From assembly GCF_014203715.1 (NCBI RefSeq), contig NZ_JACHJP010000001.1, forward strand, positions 598,432 to 662,431: a stretch of 64,000 nt of DNA. The letters run 5' to 3'. The DNA comes from Streptosporangium saharense. GTDB taxonomy: Bacteria > Actinomycetota > Actinomycetes > Streptosporangiales > Streptosporangiaceae. The notes under the pieces were generated by a model. That model was given only the letters and a program-made list of their open reading frames with translations, was not told the origin of the DNA and ran no database searches. The translations under genes were made by a program, and so were the position numbers. Positions 45,835-54,859 of this stretch are shown in pieces. Every line of letters starts with the position of its first letter. Within the stretch, counting starts at the first letter, position 1.

Positions 45835-47175
45835 CATCCTCCCCTGCCTGAAGGCGGGGGATTCCAACGGCAACTACTCCACGAGGAGGAGATCGCGTTG
45901 AGGTTCACGGTTCGCAGACCCACCCAACGGCGGGCCTCCCCGTGCGGACACGGCATGCCCTGCCGCGTGGCGAATGTTCCTGGCCGCGTTCACATCGGCG
46001 TTGCCGGCGTATCCGCAGGACCGGCACCGGAAGTCGGCTTGGCTCTCACGCGACGTCCGCTCCACGATCCCGCACGCCGAGCACCGCTGACTCGTGTACG
46101 CGGGGTTGACCTTCACGACCCGCCCGGGGGCCTTGTGCTCCAGGCGTTCCACAAGCCGGCCCCACCCGGCCGCCAGGATGCCCCGGTTCAGGCCCGCCTT
46201 CTGACGGACGTTCCCGCCGGGCGCCTCAACCGTGCCCCTGGCGGATCGGGTCATGTTGGAGATCTTCAGGTTCTCGACGGCGATCACGTCGAAGCGCCGA
46301 GCCAGGCCGGTGGAGATCTTCTCCACCCAGTCCCTGCGGCGGTCCGTCTCGCGGGCCTTCAGCCTCGCGATCGCGGCCTTGACCTTGCCGCGCCGGTTCG
46401 AGCCGCGTTTCGCCCGGGCCAGTTTCCGCTGGAGACGCCGAAGCCGGGCCTTCTCCGTCGGGCGAAGCGTGGGCGCGTTCAACAGCTCACCCGTGGACAG
46501 GGCGGCGCTTACCGCGACGCCCCGGTCCACGCCGACGACCTCACCGGTGCCGGGCGCGGGGATCGGCTCCGGGATCACGGCGAACGCCACATGCCAGCGG
46601 CCCGCCCGGTCGCGGGTGATCCGGTAGGACTTCACACCCTGCGGGACGGCACGCGACCAGCGAAACCGCACCCAACCGACCTTCGCAACCCTCACCTCGC
46701 CCACGGTGCGCGACAGGCGGCGCACATCGCCCGCCGTGACGGCGACGATCCGAAACCCTTCACCCCGCCCGCGCCTGCGCCACGTCGGCCGGCGGTGAGT
46801 TCTGCCGAAGAAGTTCGCCATCGCCTGCGCGAAGTCCTTCAACGCCTGCTGCTGCACGATGACCGACCCGCCGCGCAGCCACGCGTGCTCGGCCCGTGCC
46901 TGGGTCAACTGGCGGCACTGCTCGGCGAAACCCGGCGCGGACGCCCGCCCCGGCTTCCAGTGGGCATGCTGCTCCACCGCCAGATTCCACACGTATCGGG
47001 CGTGCCCGCAATGCTCCAACAGCGCCCGCTCCTGAGCGGGCGTGGGCTGAAGACGGTAACGGGACACGCCCTCGAACCTACCGACCACCACCGACACAAC
47101 CAGGAGACCGAAGTGCTCGACCGTGCCGCGTTTCCTCCCCGCCCTGAAGCACGGGGCATCCACGCCGTAGGCGCT
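45835..47175 (-). mobile_element. IS200/IS605-family element with tnpB only (IS1341-like)
   Basis: The element lies between the ATPase stop and the permease gene. Its right end (with respect to tnpB) begins near 45838 with a stem-forming CCCCTGCCTGAAGGCGGGG; the left end near 47140-47175 has GCCCTGAAGCACGGGGC. Both are the subterminal hairpins typical of these elements, and TTGAC borders the 45835 end. No tnpA is present. The 3' end of tnpB plus the right end is where omega (guide) RNA is expected. Exact ends are approximate. Confidence 0.8.
45874..47067 (-). CDS. tnpB: RNA-guided transposon endonuclease TnpB
   Basis: A 397-residue TnpB. The RuvC-like residues are visible: Asp in VVGVDRGVAVS, Glu in IAVENLKI and Asp in AGNADVNAARN. 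A zinc-finger CSAC...CRSC lies just before the last. The N-terminus VSRYRLQPTPAQERALLEHC is the standard OrfB start, so GTG 47067 is used; the frame continues upstream through non-element DNA without meaning. Known: TnpB cleaves DNA next to a transposon-adjacent motif using a guide RNA from the element end. All three catalytic residues are intact, so it could be active. Confidence 0.92.
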   Translation of the reverse strand: MSRYRLQPTPAQERALLEHCGHARYVWNLAVEQHAHWKPGRASAPGFAEQCRQLTQARAEHAWLRGGSVIVQQQALKDFAQAMANFFGRTHRRPTWRRRGRGEGFRIVAVTAGDVRRLSRTVGEVRVAKVGWVRFRWSRAVPQGVKSYRITRDRAGRWHVAFAVIPEPIPAPGTGEVVGVDRGVAVSAALSTGELLNAPTLRPTEKARLRRLQRKLARAKRGSNRRGKVKAAIARLKARETDRRRDWVEKISTGLARRFDVIAVENLKISNMTRSARGTVEAPGGNVRQKAGLNRGILAAGWGRLVERLEHKAPGRVVKVNPAYTSQRCSACGIVERTSRESQADFRCRSCGYAGNADVNAARNIRHAAGHAVSARGGPPLGGSANREPQRDLLLVE

Positions 47176-47199
47176 TGGTGATCCGGGAGGAAGAGAACG

Positions 47200-48144
47200 A
47201 TGCCACAACTCCTGCTCCGGCGCGCACGTGACCTCGTCATCGTGCTGTGGGTGGTCGGAACCGTCATGTTCGTCGTGATCAGGCTCGTGCCCGGCGACCC
47301 GGCCGTCTCGATCCTGGGGGACACCGCCACCCCGGAACAGCTCGCCGTACTGCGTGACAGCCTTGGACTGTCGGGGTCGTGGTACGAGCAGTACGCCGCC
47401 TGGCTCGGCCGGGTGATCTCCGGGGACCTCGGGACCTCGATCAGCTTCTCGGAGCCGGTCCTTCCGGTGATCCTGGGGCACGTCGTCCCGACGCTCACGC
47501 TCGCGGTGTTCAGCACGGTGATCAGCTTCACCGTCGCGCTGATGATCACGCTGTGGGGCACCGTACGGCCAAGGAGCCTGGCGGCCAGGTCGGTGACGCA
47601 GGTGGCCTCGCTCGGGATGGCGCTGCCGCAGTTCTGGGTCGCGCTCATCGTCATCCTGGTCTTCGCGATGGTGCTGGGGTGGTTCCCGCCGAGCGGGTAC
47701 GCGGACCTGCTGACCGACCCGTTCACGGCGGTTCCCTCCCTCGTGCTGCCGGTCGTCGTGCTGGTCGTCGGGGACGTCGCGGTCTATCTGATCTTCCTGC
47801 GGGAGAGCGTCACCAACGAGATGTCGCAGCTCTACCTGCGCACCGCCCGCTCCAAGGGGCTGAGCGAGACCAGGGTCGCCCTCGGCCACGCGCTGCCCAA
47901 CGCGCTGATGCCGATCCTGACCGTCATGGGCGGCCACTTCGCCACCCTCGTCGGCGGCGTCGTGATCGTGGAGACCGTGTTCGTCATCCCCGGTCTCGGC
48001 TCCCTGGCCCTGCAGGCGATCTCGACCAGGGACTATCCGCTGGTGCAGGGCGTGACCCTGTTCGTGACGCTGTTGTTCGTCGTCGTCAACCTGCTCGTCG
48101 ACCTCTCCTACGCCCTGATCGACCCGAAGGTTCGCGTCTCGTGA
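47200..48144 (+). CDS. Peptide/nickel-type ABC permease (DppB-like)
   Basis: A 314-residue inner-membrane protein with about six transmembrane helices, the N-terminal FVVIRLVPGDPA typical of DppB/OppB, and the EAA-type loop LRTARSKGLSETRVALGHAL. It would form the channel with the next gene. GGAGGAAGAG precedes ATG 47200 by a few bases. Its natural upstream gene is the double ATPase, now 1.36 kb away because of the TnpB element; whether transcription still reads through is unknown. Confidence 0.92.
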   Translation: MPQLLLRRARDLVIVLWVVGTVMFVVIRLVPGDPAVSILGDTATPEQLAVLRDSLGLSGSWYEQYAAWLGRVISGDLGTSISFSEPVLPVILGHVVPTLTLAVFSTVISFTVALMITLWGTVRPRSLAARSVTQVASLGMALPQFWVALIVILVFAMVLGWFPPSGYADLLTDPFTAVPSLVLPVVVLVVGDVAVYLIFLRESVTNEMSQLYLRTARSKGLSETRVALGHALPNALMPILTVMGGHFATLVGGVVIVETVFVIPGLGSLALQAISTRDYPLVQGVTLFVTLLFVVVNLLVDLSYALIDPKVRVS

Positions 48145-49019
48145 GACCACACACGCTCATCACTTCCGTACGGCGCAACCCGGCGCTGACCACGGCGATC
48201 GTCGTTCTGGCGGCGATGGTCGTGGCGGTCGCGCTGCTGCCGCTCGTCCTGCCCTCGACCAGGGCGATCTACCCGGAGAGCAGGCTGATGCCGCCGAGCT
48301 GGGCGCACCCGCTCGGCACCGACTCCTACGGGCGCGACGTGCTGAGCCGCCTGGTCACCGGGGGACGCTACTCACTCGGCCTGGCCGCGCTCATCACCCT
48401 GTGCGCGGGGACGCTCGGCCTGCTGGTCGGCATGGTCAGCGGGTTCTTCCGTACGGCTGACGCCGTGCTCATGCGCCTGGTGGACGCGGGCATGGCCTTC
48501 CCGGGGATCGTGCTGGCCATGTCGCTTGCCGTGGCGCTCGGCCCGAGCATGTCCACCGAGCTGCTGGCGCTGACGATCGTGTTCACGCCGTTCGTCGCCC
48601 GGGTCATCCGCAGCCGGGCGCTGAGCGTGAGCGGCCGGGCCTACATCGACGCGGCGCGGGCGGCCGGGGTGCCGTCGTGGAAGATCCTGCTCAGACACGT
48701 CTGCCCCAACGTGCTGCCGCTGGCGGTCGTGCAACTGGTGATCGTCTCGGCGATGAGCATGCTGGTGGACGGCGCGCTGAGCTTCCTCGGCCTGGGGATC
48801 GCGCCGCCCACCCCGACCTGGGGGAACATGATCTCGGACGGCCGCGACTACCTGACCGTCGCGCCCTGGCTGGTGATCTTCCCCGGGGTGGCACTGCTGG
48901 CGTGCGTGTTCTTCCTCAACCTCCTCGGGTCGAGCCTGCGTGCCGTCGTGGACCCCAGGACGCGCTCGCTCAACGCGCTGCAGCGGCTGCGGGCCCGATC
49001 ACCCCTGGCCAGTGGCTGA
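48141..49019 (+). CDS. Peptide/nickel-type ABC permease (DppC-like)
   Basis: A 292-residue membrane protein of the DppC type: SWAHPLGTDSYGRDVLSRLV (about 53-72) is the family hallmark, followed by five to six helices and the EAA loop YIDAARAAGVPSWKILLRHV. GTG 48141 overlaps the DppB-like stop as GTGA. It forms the heterodimeric channel with the preceding gene. Followed by a LysR gene 50 bp downstream. Confidence 0.92.
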   Translation: MRPHTLITSVRRNPALTTAIVVLAAMVVAVALLPLVLPSTRAIYPESRLMPPSWAHPLGTDSYGRDVLSRLVTGGRYSLGLAALITLCAGTLGLLVGMVSGFFRTADAVLMRLVDAGMAFPGIVLAMSLAVALGPSMSTELLALTIVFTPFVARVIRSRALSVSGRAYIDAARAAGVPSWKILLRHVCPNVLPLAVVQLVIVSAMSMLVDGALSFLGLGIAPPTPTWGNMISDGRDYLTVAPWLVIFPGVALLACVFFLNLLGSSLRAVVDPRTRSLNALQRLRARSPLASG

Positions 49020-49069
49020 CCTGGATCGCATACGATGCGGGTTCCCAAGGGTCGGCCGGTGGGGGACGG

Positions 49070-49990
49070 ATGAACTTCACGCTGCGACAACTGAGCTACT
49101 TCGTGGCCGCCGCCGAGGCGGGCAGCATCTTCCACGCCGCCGACAAGCTGCACGTGTCCCAGTCCGCGCTCTCGGCCGCCCTGACCGAGCTGGAACGCAC
49201 CCTCAACACCCAGCTCTTCGTCCGCCGCAAGGCGCGCGGGGTGACGCTGACGGCCAGCGGGGTGCGCGCCCTGGAACAGGCCAAGCTGATCCTGCGGGAC
49301 GCGGCCGAGCTGAGCGTGACGTGTTCGAGCACCGAGCTGGCCGGGCCGGTCATGCTCGGGTGCTACCCGCCGCTGGCGTCGATCGTGCTGCCCCGGCTGC
49401 TGCAGGGCTTCGGTGACCTGCATCCCCTGGTACGGCTCGACTTCGTCGAGTGTGACCAGGACGTGCTGCAGGGCAGCCTGCACACCGGGGCGCTCGACGT
49501 GGGCATCGCCTACGAGTGGGGGCTGCCCGCGGGGCTCGACCGGGTCGTCCTCTACGAGGCCCACCCCTACGTCCTGCTGTCGGAGGACCACCCGCTGGCC
49601 TCGGCGCCGACCGTCGATCTCGCCGACCTGGCCGGGGAGCCGCTCATCCTGCCGAGCACGCCGGTGAGCCAGGAGCACACGCTGTCGGTCTTCCACGACC
49701 GGGGGCTCACGGTCTCGCGGGGGCACACGACCACCAGCTTCGAGCTGACCCGGGCCCTGGTCGGGCGGGGGATGGGCTACGCGGTCTCGGTGCAGCGTTC
49801 GCACAACGACCGCAGCCACGAGGGGCTGCCCGTCGTGGTCAAGGAGCTGTCGCCCTCGGCCAGGCCGGTGCGGGTGGTCATGATCTGGCCTTCCCGGGTA
49901 CGGCTCGCCCGCCGGGTCAGGGAGCTCGTCGAGTACGCGACCACCCTGGACTGGGGCGTCGGGGGCATGCCCCCCGAGCCGCCCCGCTAG
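49070..49990 (+). CDS. LysR-family transcriptional regulator
   Basis: A 306-residue LysR protein. N-terminal helix-turn-helix LSYFVAAAEAGSIFHAADKL then VSQSALSAALTELERTLNTQ (about residues 8-50), followed by the two-lobed effector domain (GPVMLGCYPPLASIVLPRLL). ATG 49070 follows GGGGGA. The gene sits between the peptide-type permeases and the convergent P450 redox genes; its end overlaps the reductase end by four bases. Likely targets are the transporter operon and/or the P450 set. Confidence 0.9.
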   Translation: MNFTLRQLSYFVAAAEAGSIFHAADKLHVSQSALSAALTELERTLNTQLFVRRKARGVTLTASGVRALEQAKLILRDAAELSVTCSSTELAGPVMLGCYPPLASIVLPRLLQGFGDLHPLVRLDFVECDQDVLQGSLHTGALDVGIAYEWGLPAGLDRVVLYEAHPYVLLSEDHPLASAPTVDLADLAGEPLILPSTPVSQEHTLSVFHDRGLTVSRGHTTTSFELTRALVGRGMGYAVSVQRSHNDRSHEGLPVVVKELSPSARPVRVVMIWPSRVRLARRVRELVEYATTLDWGVGGMPPEPPR

Positions 49991-51180
49991 AGACCGAGCT
50001 CTACCGCGACTTCTTCGAGCCGTGGGGACGTCCCCCCGGCCAGTGCCCTGCGGGCCCACACGTGGTCTCTTGGCCGGTTCACCGACTCGACGGCGACCAG
50101 CCTCTCCTGCCGGAACGACAGCACCGAGAACGCCCCGCCCGCCGGGTCTCCCAGCGGAAGCGCCCTGTCCCCGGCCTGCCGTACCCCGGCGATCTGCAGC
50201 CTGACCTGGCCCTGGTTGCTCCAGAACCACGGGACCTCGTCGTGGCGGGTGTCGTCGCCGAGCAGGGTCCGCGCCAGGGTCCTGGCCTGGGCGGAGGCGT
50301 TCTGTACGGATTCGAGACGTGTCCTACGCCCGGTGTGGAGGTCGGGGAAGCTCGCGCAGTCGCCGATCGCCCAGACTCCCGGCGCCCCGGCGCGGAAGCG
50401 CTCATCGACGCGGACGCCGTTCTCCACCGGCAGTCCGGTACGGCGCGCCAGCTCGTCCCTCGGGGTCGCGCCGACCCCCACGACCACCAGGTCGGTCTCC
50501 AGCAGCTCGCCCCGGTCGGTCCGTACAGCGGCGACGGCGCCGGAGGAACCGACGATCTCCACGACCGAGGTGCCGCAGCGCAGCTCGACGCCGGTCCCGG
50601 CGTGGGCGCGGGTGACGAACTCCGAGACCGGCGGGCTGGCGACCCGCGCCATCGGCCTGTCGGCGGCCTCGAACACGACGGTCTCGACCCCCAGCAGGCG
50701 TGCGGCGGCCGCGATCTCAAGGCCGACGAACCCGGCGCCGAGCACCACGACCCGGCCCGCCTTCGCCAGGTGTCCCCTGAGCAGGTCCGCGTCCGCGAGC
50801 GTGCGCAGCGCGACAACCCCGCTCAACCCGGCGCCCGGAATGTCCAGGGTCCTGTTCCTGGCGCCCGTGGCCAGCACCAGGTTGTCGTACGGCACGCGTT
50901 CGCCGTCGTGCAGTACGGCGTGGCGGTGGCCGAGGTCGATCCCGGTGACCGTACGGCCCCGGCGCAGCTCGACGCCGTGGTCGGCGTAGAACGTCTCCCC
51001 ACGCAGTGGGGGCGGCGCGTCCTCCCGCCCGAGCAGGTAGTCCTTCGACAGCGGTGGACGCTGGTACGGCAGCGCCGTCTCCGCGCCGAGGAGGACGACG
51101 GGTCCCTGGTGGCCGCCCGCGCGCAGGGAGTCGGCGAGCTGGACGCCCGCCGCCCCGGCGCCGACGATGACGACGCGCAT
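49987..51180 (-). CDS. FAD-dependent ferredoxin reductase (class I P450 redox partner)
   Basis: A 397-residue reductase of the putidaredoxin-reductase type: N-terminal FAD site VVIVGAGAAGVQLADSLR, then PYQRPPLSKDYLLG, the NADH Rossmann motif VVVLGAGFVGLEIAAAARLL (about 145-164), and WAIGDCASFPD for FAD. It passes electrons from NAD(P)H to the adjacent [2Fe-2S] ferredoxin. ATG 51180 (MRVVIVGAG) is chosen; the upstream 70 residues of open frame are Arg-rich shadow. Its start overlaps the ferredoxin stop by one base. Confidence 0.93.
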   Translation of the reverse strand: MRVVIVGAGAAGVQLADSLRAGGHQGPVVLLGAETALPYQRPPLSKDYLLGREDAPPPLRGETFYADHGVELRRGRTVTGIDLGHRHAVLHDGERVPYDNLVLATGARNRTLDIPGAGLSGVVALRTLADADLLRGHLAKAGRVVVLGAGFVGLEIAAAARLLGVETVVFEAADRPMARVASPPVSEFVTRAHAGTGVELRCGTSVVEIVGSSGAVAAVRTDRGELLETDLVVVGVGATPRDELARRTGLPVENGVRVDERFRAGAPGVWAIGDCASFPDLHTGRRTRLESVQNASAQARTLARTLLGDDTRHDEVPWFWSNQGQVRLQIAGVRQAGDRALPLGDPAGGAFSVLSFRQERLVAVESVNRPRDHVWARRALAGGTSPRLEEVAVELGL

Positions 51181-51506
51181 CAGATCTGGGTCTCCGGGAC
51201 CTCGACCTCGATCTCGTCGAGGCCGGAGCCGACGACGATCTGGCAGCTCAGGCGGCTGCGGACCTCGTCGCGGGGCGAGGCCGTACAGCCCAGCATCTCC
51301 TCCTCGTCGTCGCCGATGTCCGGCAGCCGGTCGAGGTAGCCGTCGGCGACGTAGACGTGGCAGGTCGCGCACATGGTCTGGCCGCCGCACTCCCCGACGA
51401 TGCCGGGGATCCCGGCCTCGACGGCGGCGCGCATGACGGAGGCGGGGGTGGCGCGTTCGACGGCCCGGGTGGTGCCGTCGCCGTACCGGTAGACGATCCT
51501 GGCCAT
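51180..51506 (-). CDS. [2Fe-2S] ferredoxin (adrenodoxin/putidaredoxin type)
   Basis: A 108-residue ferredoxin with the cluster ligands Cys-x5-Cys-x2-Cys (CGGQTMCATC, about residues 40-49) and a distal Cys in EEEMLGCTAS. This spacing is that of vertebrate-type ferredoxins serving P450s. It is encoded directly after the P450 stop (1 bp gap) and before the reductase, making a full class I electron chain. Confidence 0.95.
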   Translation of the reverse strand: MARIVYRYGDGTTRAVERATPASVMRAAVEAGIPGIVGECGGQTMCATCHVYVADGYLDRLPDIGDDEEEMLGCTASPRDEVRSRLSCQIVVGSGLDEIEVEVPETQI

Positions 51507-51507
51507 C

Positions 51508-52695
51508 TCACGCGTCCCAGGTGAGGCGCAGCTCGTGGATGCGGCGGAAGATCCAGCCGCCGCTGCGCGGCTCGGTGTCCTGGGCGGGCCGCAGGCCGGG
51601 GAGCCCGGCGAGCAGCGTGGGCAGCGCGACCCGGCCGATCATCGCCTTGGCGGCGTGCTGACCGGCGCAGATGTGGGCGCCGTTGGCGAAGGCCAGGTGG
51701 GGTTTGCGCTCGCGGTTGAGGTCGAACTCCTCGCCGTTGGCGAAGACCGTCTCGTCACGGTTGGCCGAGGCGATCACGACGCCGAGGTTCGCTCCTTCGG
51801 GCAGGTCGATCCCGGCGAGCGTGGTCGGCCGGGTGGCCTTCCTCGGATACATGCCGATGGGGGAGACCCACCTGACGGCCTCGTCGAAGGCCAGGGTGGC
51901 GGCGCCGGGGTCGTTCCTGACCTGGTCGAGCTGGTCGGGGTGGCTGAGCAGCCCCCACATCGCGATCACCAGCGTGTCGCGCGGCTCCTTGACCCCGCCG
52001 CCGACGGTCATCTTGACGTTCGCCCTCACGGACTCCAGGCTCATCGGCTCGGGGCCGTTGACCAGGGCGGAGATGAGCGAACCGTCCGGGTTCGAGCGCA
52101 GCCGCGGGATCATCTCGTCGAGCGCCGCGTCGATCTCCTCGCCGCTGCGCCGGTAGCGTTCCCAGACGGCCTCGTCGTCATCGCTGTTGCTGTTGCCGTC
52201 CATGATGGTCTGGGACCACCGGTGCACGTCCTCGTGGGCGGCGTTCTGGAAACCGAGCATCTCCCGCAGACATTCGGCGGCGAAAGGGCCGGAGAAATGC
52301 TCCACCAGGTCGGCGCCGGGGCCCGCCTCACGGAGTTCGCCGAGATATCTCCGCGCGTTCTCCGCGAATATCCTGTTCCAGTCGCGGTTTATCGCGTTCG
52401 GTTTGAGAACGCCGCCGAACGCCTTTCTTTCCACGGCGTGCTCGGGGTCGTCCTTGTGGAGCATGCTCGCGCCCATCGAGTACCGACGGGTGTAGTCCCT
52501 GGTCGCCGTGAATATCCGCTGGTCGAGGTTGACGTCGCGGCACGCCTGGTAACTGGTCAGGAAGTAGCCGCCCGTCGCGGGAACCCAGGCGATCGGCGCC
52601 TCACGCCTCAGCCGCGCGTATATCGGATAGGGGTCGTCATGGAGCTGGTCCAGGGTGAACCAGTCCGCGACCGGGGCCTTCGCGGTATTCGGCAC
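51508..52695 (-). CDS. Cytochrome P450 with unusual I-helix
   Basis: A 395-residue P450. The heme loop is FANGAHICAGQHAAK with the proximal Cys (about residue 347); the ExxR motif appears in DEAVRWVSP. The I-helix oxygen-activation motif, normally AGxET(T), reads GGGVKEPRDT, so the conserved acid-alcohol pair is not present in its usual place. The substrate is unknown. GTG 52695 follows GGGAG. First gene of the P450-ferredoxin-reductase operon, next to a peptide-type importer and DUF3237, which suggests a small-molecule catabolic unit. Confidence 0.93.
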   Translation of the reverse strand: MPNTAKAPVADWFTLDQLHDDPYPIYARLRREAPIAWVPATGGYFLTSYQACRDVNLDQRIFTATRDYTRRYSMGASMLHKDDPEHAVERKAFGGVLKPNAINRDWNRIFAENARRYLGELREAGPGADLVEHFSGPFAAECLREMLGFQNAAHEDVHRWSQTIMDGNSNSDDDEAVWERYRRSGEEIDAALDEMIPRLRSNPDGSLISALVNGPEPMSLESVRANVKMTVGGGVKEPRDTLVIAMWGLLSHPDQLDQVRNDPGAATLAFDEAVRWVSPIGMYPRKATRPTTLAGIDLPEGANLGVVIASANRDETVFANGEEFDLNRERKPHLAFANGAHICAGQHAAKAMIGRVALPTLLAGLPGLRPAQDTEPRSGGWIFRRIHELRLTWDA

Positions 52696-52784
52696 GTCAG
52701 AACTCCCTTTTGTGTCCTCTCTGTTTTGGAGATTCTGACAGCCTTACATCTTCGTATAAACCGCATATATCAGAGCATGTTTTC

Positions 52785-53948
52785 CTACTGGGCAGGGAAA
52801 CCGGAGGTCCCCAGGAGTTCGGCGAACAGCCGCTCCCACATCGGCGTCACGACCTCGGGGGAGTAGTCCCGAGCGGTCCGCACGGCGGCGGCCCCCATCC
52901 GCAGCCGCAGCTCCCGGTCGCCGATCAGCCGCAGCAGCCCCCCGGCCAGGGCGTCCACGTCCCCCGGCGGCACGAGCAGCCCGTCGATCTCGGGGGTGAG
53001 GACGTCACGCGGGCCGGTCGGGCAGTCGAAGGCCACGACCGGCAGGGCGTGCGCCATGGCCTCGATCATCACCATCGGCAGCCCCTCGAACCGGGAGCTG
53101 AGCACGTAGACCGACGCTCGGGCCAGCTCCCGGTCAAGGTGGTCGCTGCGTCCCATCAGGGTGACGTTGTCGCCGATCCTGTGCTTGTTGACGAGCTCCC
53201 GCAACGCGGCCTTGCGCGGGCCGGTGCCGTACAGGCGCAGCCGCCAGTCGGGGCGGTGCCGTACGACCTGGGCGAAGGCGGGGACGAGCAGGTCGAAGCC
53301 CTTCTGCGGGACGAGCCGTCCGGCGGCGACGACCAGCCGCTCCTCCTGCCGGGACGGGGCCCGGTCGAGGGGGTGGATCGCGTTGGGGATGCGCACGACC
53401 GGGGTGTCCGGCAGCAGCGCCTGGTAGTCCTTGCGGTCGGTCCCGGTGAGCGTCACGACCGCGTCCAGCCTGCCGTAGTGGCGGGCGATCTCCCGCCGGA
53501 CGGCCTCCGGGTGGGTGGCCAGGTTGATGTGCTCCTGCGCGACCCGGACCACGCTTCTCGGGGTACGGCGGGCGGAGATGAGGTTCAGCGCGGGCCGGGT
53601 GGTCACCAGGACGCCGTCCCGCAGGGAGGAGACGTAGTCGATGACGGCCCTTTCGACCCGTTCCGTGAAGTAGGCCGCCGCGAACTCGCCGGACGGCACG
53701 ACTTTCCCCCGGAGTCTTCGCCAGGCCCTGCGGCCCAGCGAGTCCGGATATATCCCGTCACGTTGGTCGACCAGGGCGGTGAGCGTCACCCGGGGGTCGA
53801 TGGGGAAGCGGGCGGCGTCGCGGCGCCGTACGACACTGATGATCTCCACCTCGTGCCCAGCCTCCGCCATCGCGTTGGCCTGGTTGATCACGGTGCGGAT
53901 CGTGCCGCCCATCCCGTAGGCGTGCAGCAGCAGGTAGCGGACCCTCAC
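52785..53948 (-). CDS. Glycosyltransferase, GT4 family (GT-B fold)
   Basis: A 387-residue retaining-type glycosyltransferase. The N-terminal domain opens YLLLHAYGMGGTIRTVINQA (glycine-rich acceptor loop); the C-terminal domain has VVAAGRLVPQKGFDLLVPAF and the donor-binding SRFEGLPMVMIEAMAHALPV, the E-x7-E region of GT4 enzymes. It probably transfers a sugar to a cell-surface glycan or glycolipid. GTG 53948 overlaps the sulfotransferase stop by four bases, so the two are co-translated. Confidence 0.9.
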   Translation of the reverse strand: MRVRYLLLHAYGMGGTIRTVINQANAMAEAGHEVEIISVVRRRDAARFPIDPRVTLTALVDQRDGIYPDSLGRRAWRRLRGKVVPSGEFAAAYFTERVERAVIDYVSSLRDGVLVTTRPALNLISARRTPRSVVRVAQEHINLATHPEAVRREIARHYGRLDAVVTLTGTDRKDYQALLPDTPVVRIPNAIHPLDRAPSRQEERLVVAAGRLVPQKGFDLLVPAFAQVVRHRPDWRLRLYGTGPRKAALRELVNKHRIGDNVTLMGRSDHLDRELARASVYVLSSRFEGLPMVMIEAMAHALPVVAFDCPTGPRDVLTPEIDGLLVPPGDVDALAGGLLRLIGDRELRLRMGAAAVRTARDYSPEVVTPMWERLFAELLGTSGFPAQ

Positions 53949-54808
53949 GGGGCCGCCAGATAGTCCCAGGTGACGGCCATCGGGCGCAGGACCTCGGGGA
54001 CCTCCTCGGGGGCCGGGAGGTCACGGCCCCGCTGCACGCTCCCCGAGCGGATCTTGTCCTTCCAGTCGCCGAGCCCCTTCTGGAGTACGGCCTGCTCCCC
54101 GTAGTCGAGCATCCCGGTCTCCCAGGGAACTCCCAGGAAGTCGCACAGGCGCCGGGTCTCCCGCTTCGGGTTCTCCGTCAGGTCCTCGTAGCGCACGGTC
54201 AGGCCGTCGAGCGCCCGCCGCGCCCGCTGCACGGCCTTCATGTAGCGCAGGGCGTCGAGCGCGGCCTCCTGCCGGGTACGGCGCTCCGGGCTGGCCTCGT
54301 GCCACGACCTCGCGATGGAGGCCGGGTGACGCAGCAGGAAGACGAAACGGGCGTCCGGCCAGCAGGTGGTGATGCGCTCGTAGGCGAAGGCGTTCGCGGG
54401 GGTCTTGTCGACGACGAAGGACTTGCCGCTGCGGACCAGCTCCCGGTGCAGGACCCGGTCCCACAGCAGATGTTCCAGGTCCGCCCGGTTGTGGCCGAGG
54501 GCCTCCATCGCCTTTCTCGACAGCGGGGTGCCGAAGTCCACGGTCAGCCTGCGCACGTGCAGTTCGTGCGGGGCGTGCAGCATCGAGTGGGCGTTGAGCA
54601 GCGCCCGCAGCAGCGTCGAGCCCGACCTGACGGGGGACAGGATGAAGATCGGCGCGGTCAGCAGCCGGTCGGTCACCGGGTCGGCGGGAGGCCGTATCGG
54701 CTCCCGCTCCTTCTCCTGCTCGGGTGCTTTCTCCGCCTTCTCCGGTCGGTTGAGCTGGAATCCGGTGACCCTGACCAGGGCGTTGTTGACCGTGCGCTGC
54801 CAGTTCAT
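53945..54808 (-). CDS. Sulfotransferase-family protein
   Basis: A 287-residue protein with the PAPS 5'-phosphosulfate loop PIFILSPVRSGSTLLRALLN (about residues 53-72) and the 3'-phosphate region DARFVFLLRHPASIARSWHE. The C-terminal part has LTVRYEDLTENPKRETRRLC, also typical of the family. It would transfer sulfate from PAPS to a carbohydrate or other hydroxyl. It is paired with a glycosyltransferase (4-bp overlap), so a sulfated glycan is plausible. The macro-domain gene lies 51 bp upstream on the same strand. Confidence 0.87.
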   Translation of the reverse strand: MNWQRTVNNALVRVTGFQLNRPEKAEKAPEQEKEREPIRPPADPVTDRLLTAPIFILSPVRSGSTLLRALLNAHSMLHAPHELHVRRLTVDFGTPLSRKAMEALGHNRADLEHLLWDRVLHRELVRSGKSFVVDKTPANAFAYERITTCWPDARFVFLLRHPASIARSWHEASPERRTRQEAALDALRYMKAVQRARRALDGLTVRYEDLTENPKRETRRLCDFLGVPWETGMLDYGEQAVLQKGLGDWKDKIRSGSVQRGRDLPAPEEVPEVLRPMAVTWDYLAAP

Positions 54809-54859
54809 GGCGAGGCAGGTTACCCAGCCTTCCTGGCATTTCTCTGTGTACGGCCCGGC

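Noticed and set aside
47068..48150. Upstream extension of the tnpB frame on the - strand
   Set aside because: The extra residues are His/Asp/Arg-rich and antisense to the permease gene; TnpB homology begins at the GTG 47067.
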